Below the pieces are notes generated by a model. It was given only the letters and a program-made list of their open reading frames with translations. It was not told where the DNA came from and did no database searches. From positions 1-64,000 of the IMG/VR virus record IMGVR_UViG_3300032304_000650: a stretch of 64,000 nucleotides of DNA; one strand, given 5' to 3'. This DNA comes from a virus. Shown one piece after another: positions 63,757-64,000 of the stretch. Each line of letters starts with the position of its first letter. Position 1 is the stretch's first letter. The position numbers were made by a program, and so were the translations under genes.

Positions 63757-64000
63757 ATGTTATCAAACGAATCAAAAAAACAATTAGAAGAAATGTGCGA
63801 CGATGTTGCACCATACTACATCCTAGATGTAATCAAAGATGCATACAGCTGTACTAGAAAGCGCGACTTAATAGACGAGATGATTGAATACCTGCAGGAC
63901 GAGGGGTATATTACTATTAAGCCATCTAGCATATTAGAACAGCAGAAGGTAGAAGACTTCGTGGTAGAGCTAAAACCATACCACAATGACCGCCAATATT
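63757..64000 (+). CDS. 5' part of an early protein, cut by the window end
   Basis: The frame begins MLSNESKKQLEEMCDDVAPY and runs open to the window end (81 full codons). The product is helical at first and then mixed, with a cysteine-containing KDAYSCTRKRDLI segment. It is in line with the other early genes and follows an AAACAAATC leader. The rest lies outside the window. Confidence 0.65.
   Translation, partial: MLSNESKKQLEEMCDDVAPYYILDVIKDAYSCTRKRDLIDEMIEYLQDEGYITIKPSSILEQQKVEDFVVELKPYHNDRQY

Noticed and set aside
1-64000. CRISPR array, integrase, attachment sites or insertion sequence
   Set aside because: I looked for regularly spaced repeats, tyrosine or serine recombinase motifs and transposase ends and found none.

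Overview
The window is most of the genome of a tailed, apparently lytic phage of a Bacteroidota host, probably a flavobacterium or relative. Supporting evidence: AT-rich DNA; promoter boxes of the Bacteroidota type (TAnnTTTG, with an upstream TTTG about 19-20 bp away in the early region); few Shine-Dalgarno sequences but A/T-rich leaders; a BT4734-type primase fused to a DnaB-like helicase; and a complete head, connector, tail and lysis gene set. The virion genes (terminase, large portal, HK97-type capsid, three small connector-like proteins, about 1000-residue tail proteins, glycine-rich and helical internal proteins, a 2483-residue polyvalent protein) resemble short-tailed phages of the crAss-like or Cellulophaga podovirus kind. 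That placement is inference from protein character, not from a search. I see no integrase, DNA polymerase, RNA polymerase or tRNA gene.

Layout. (1) 1-8.4 kb, plus strand: end of a truncated gene, a promoter-driven small RNA, a 490-bp gene-poor stretch, then a recombination and replication operon (ERF annealing protein, RecE-like exonuclease, primase-helicase, Holliday-junction-type nuclease, metallophosphoesterase) ending at a hairpin terminator near 8 kb. (2) 8.4-58 kb, minus strand, read right to left: RepL-like protein, zincin, small basic proteins, GroES-like protein, DNA-packaging genes, portal, scaffold, capsid, connector genes, tail proteins, internal proteins, the giant polyvalent protein, four fibre genes, small accessory proteins, a set of secreted or outer-membrane proteins that includes a CsgG-like pore protein, and a lysis cassette (holin, GH19-type endolysin, spanin-like protein). 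(3) 57.97-59.26 kb: a 1.3-kb gene-free region with a palindrome over the late promoter, hairpins, an iteron-like direct repeat and a long structured leader; it is the best origin candidate. (4) 59.2-64 kb, plus strand: small early genes, most of them unrecognised, running off the window end.

The main discovery is RNA-based. Two sequences fully match the hammerhead ribozyme core. One is type III (59187-59241) in the 5' leader of the early operon. The other is type I (59753-59808) between the second small gene and a DUF932-like gene. Together they should cut one transcript into a structured leader, a 610-nt bicistronic piece with ribozyme-made ends (possibly ligatable into a circle), and a separate DUF932-like mRNA ending at a strong terminator. 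A second RNA curiosity is a roughly 100-nt transcript (about 371-470) whose terminator loop is perfectly complementary to the loop of its upstream hairpin.

Other notable features: the phage-borne CsgG-like pore with cohesin/dockerin-like, lipoprotein and beta-barrel neighbours; terminator-promoter punctuation that isolates the capsid genes into separate units; cysteine-rich repeats in an 870-residue tail protein whose N-terminal module also exists as a separate 63-residue gene; and a giant protein combining a zincin motif, a methyltransferase motif and a polyvalent-protein-like C-terminus.
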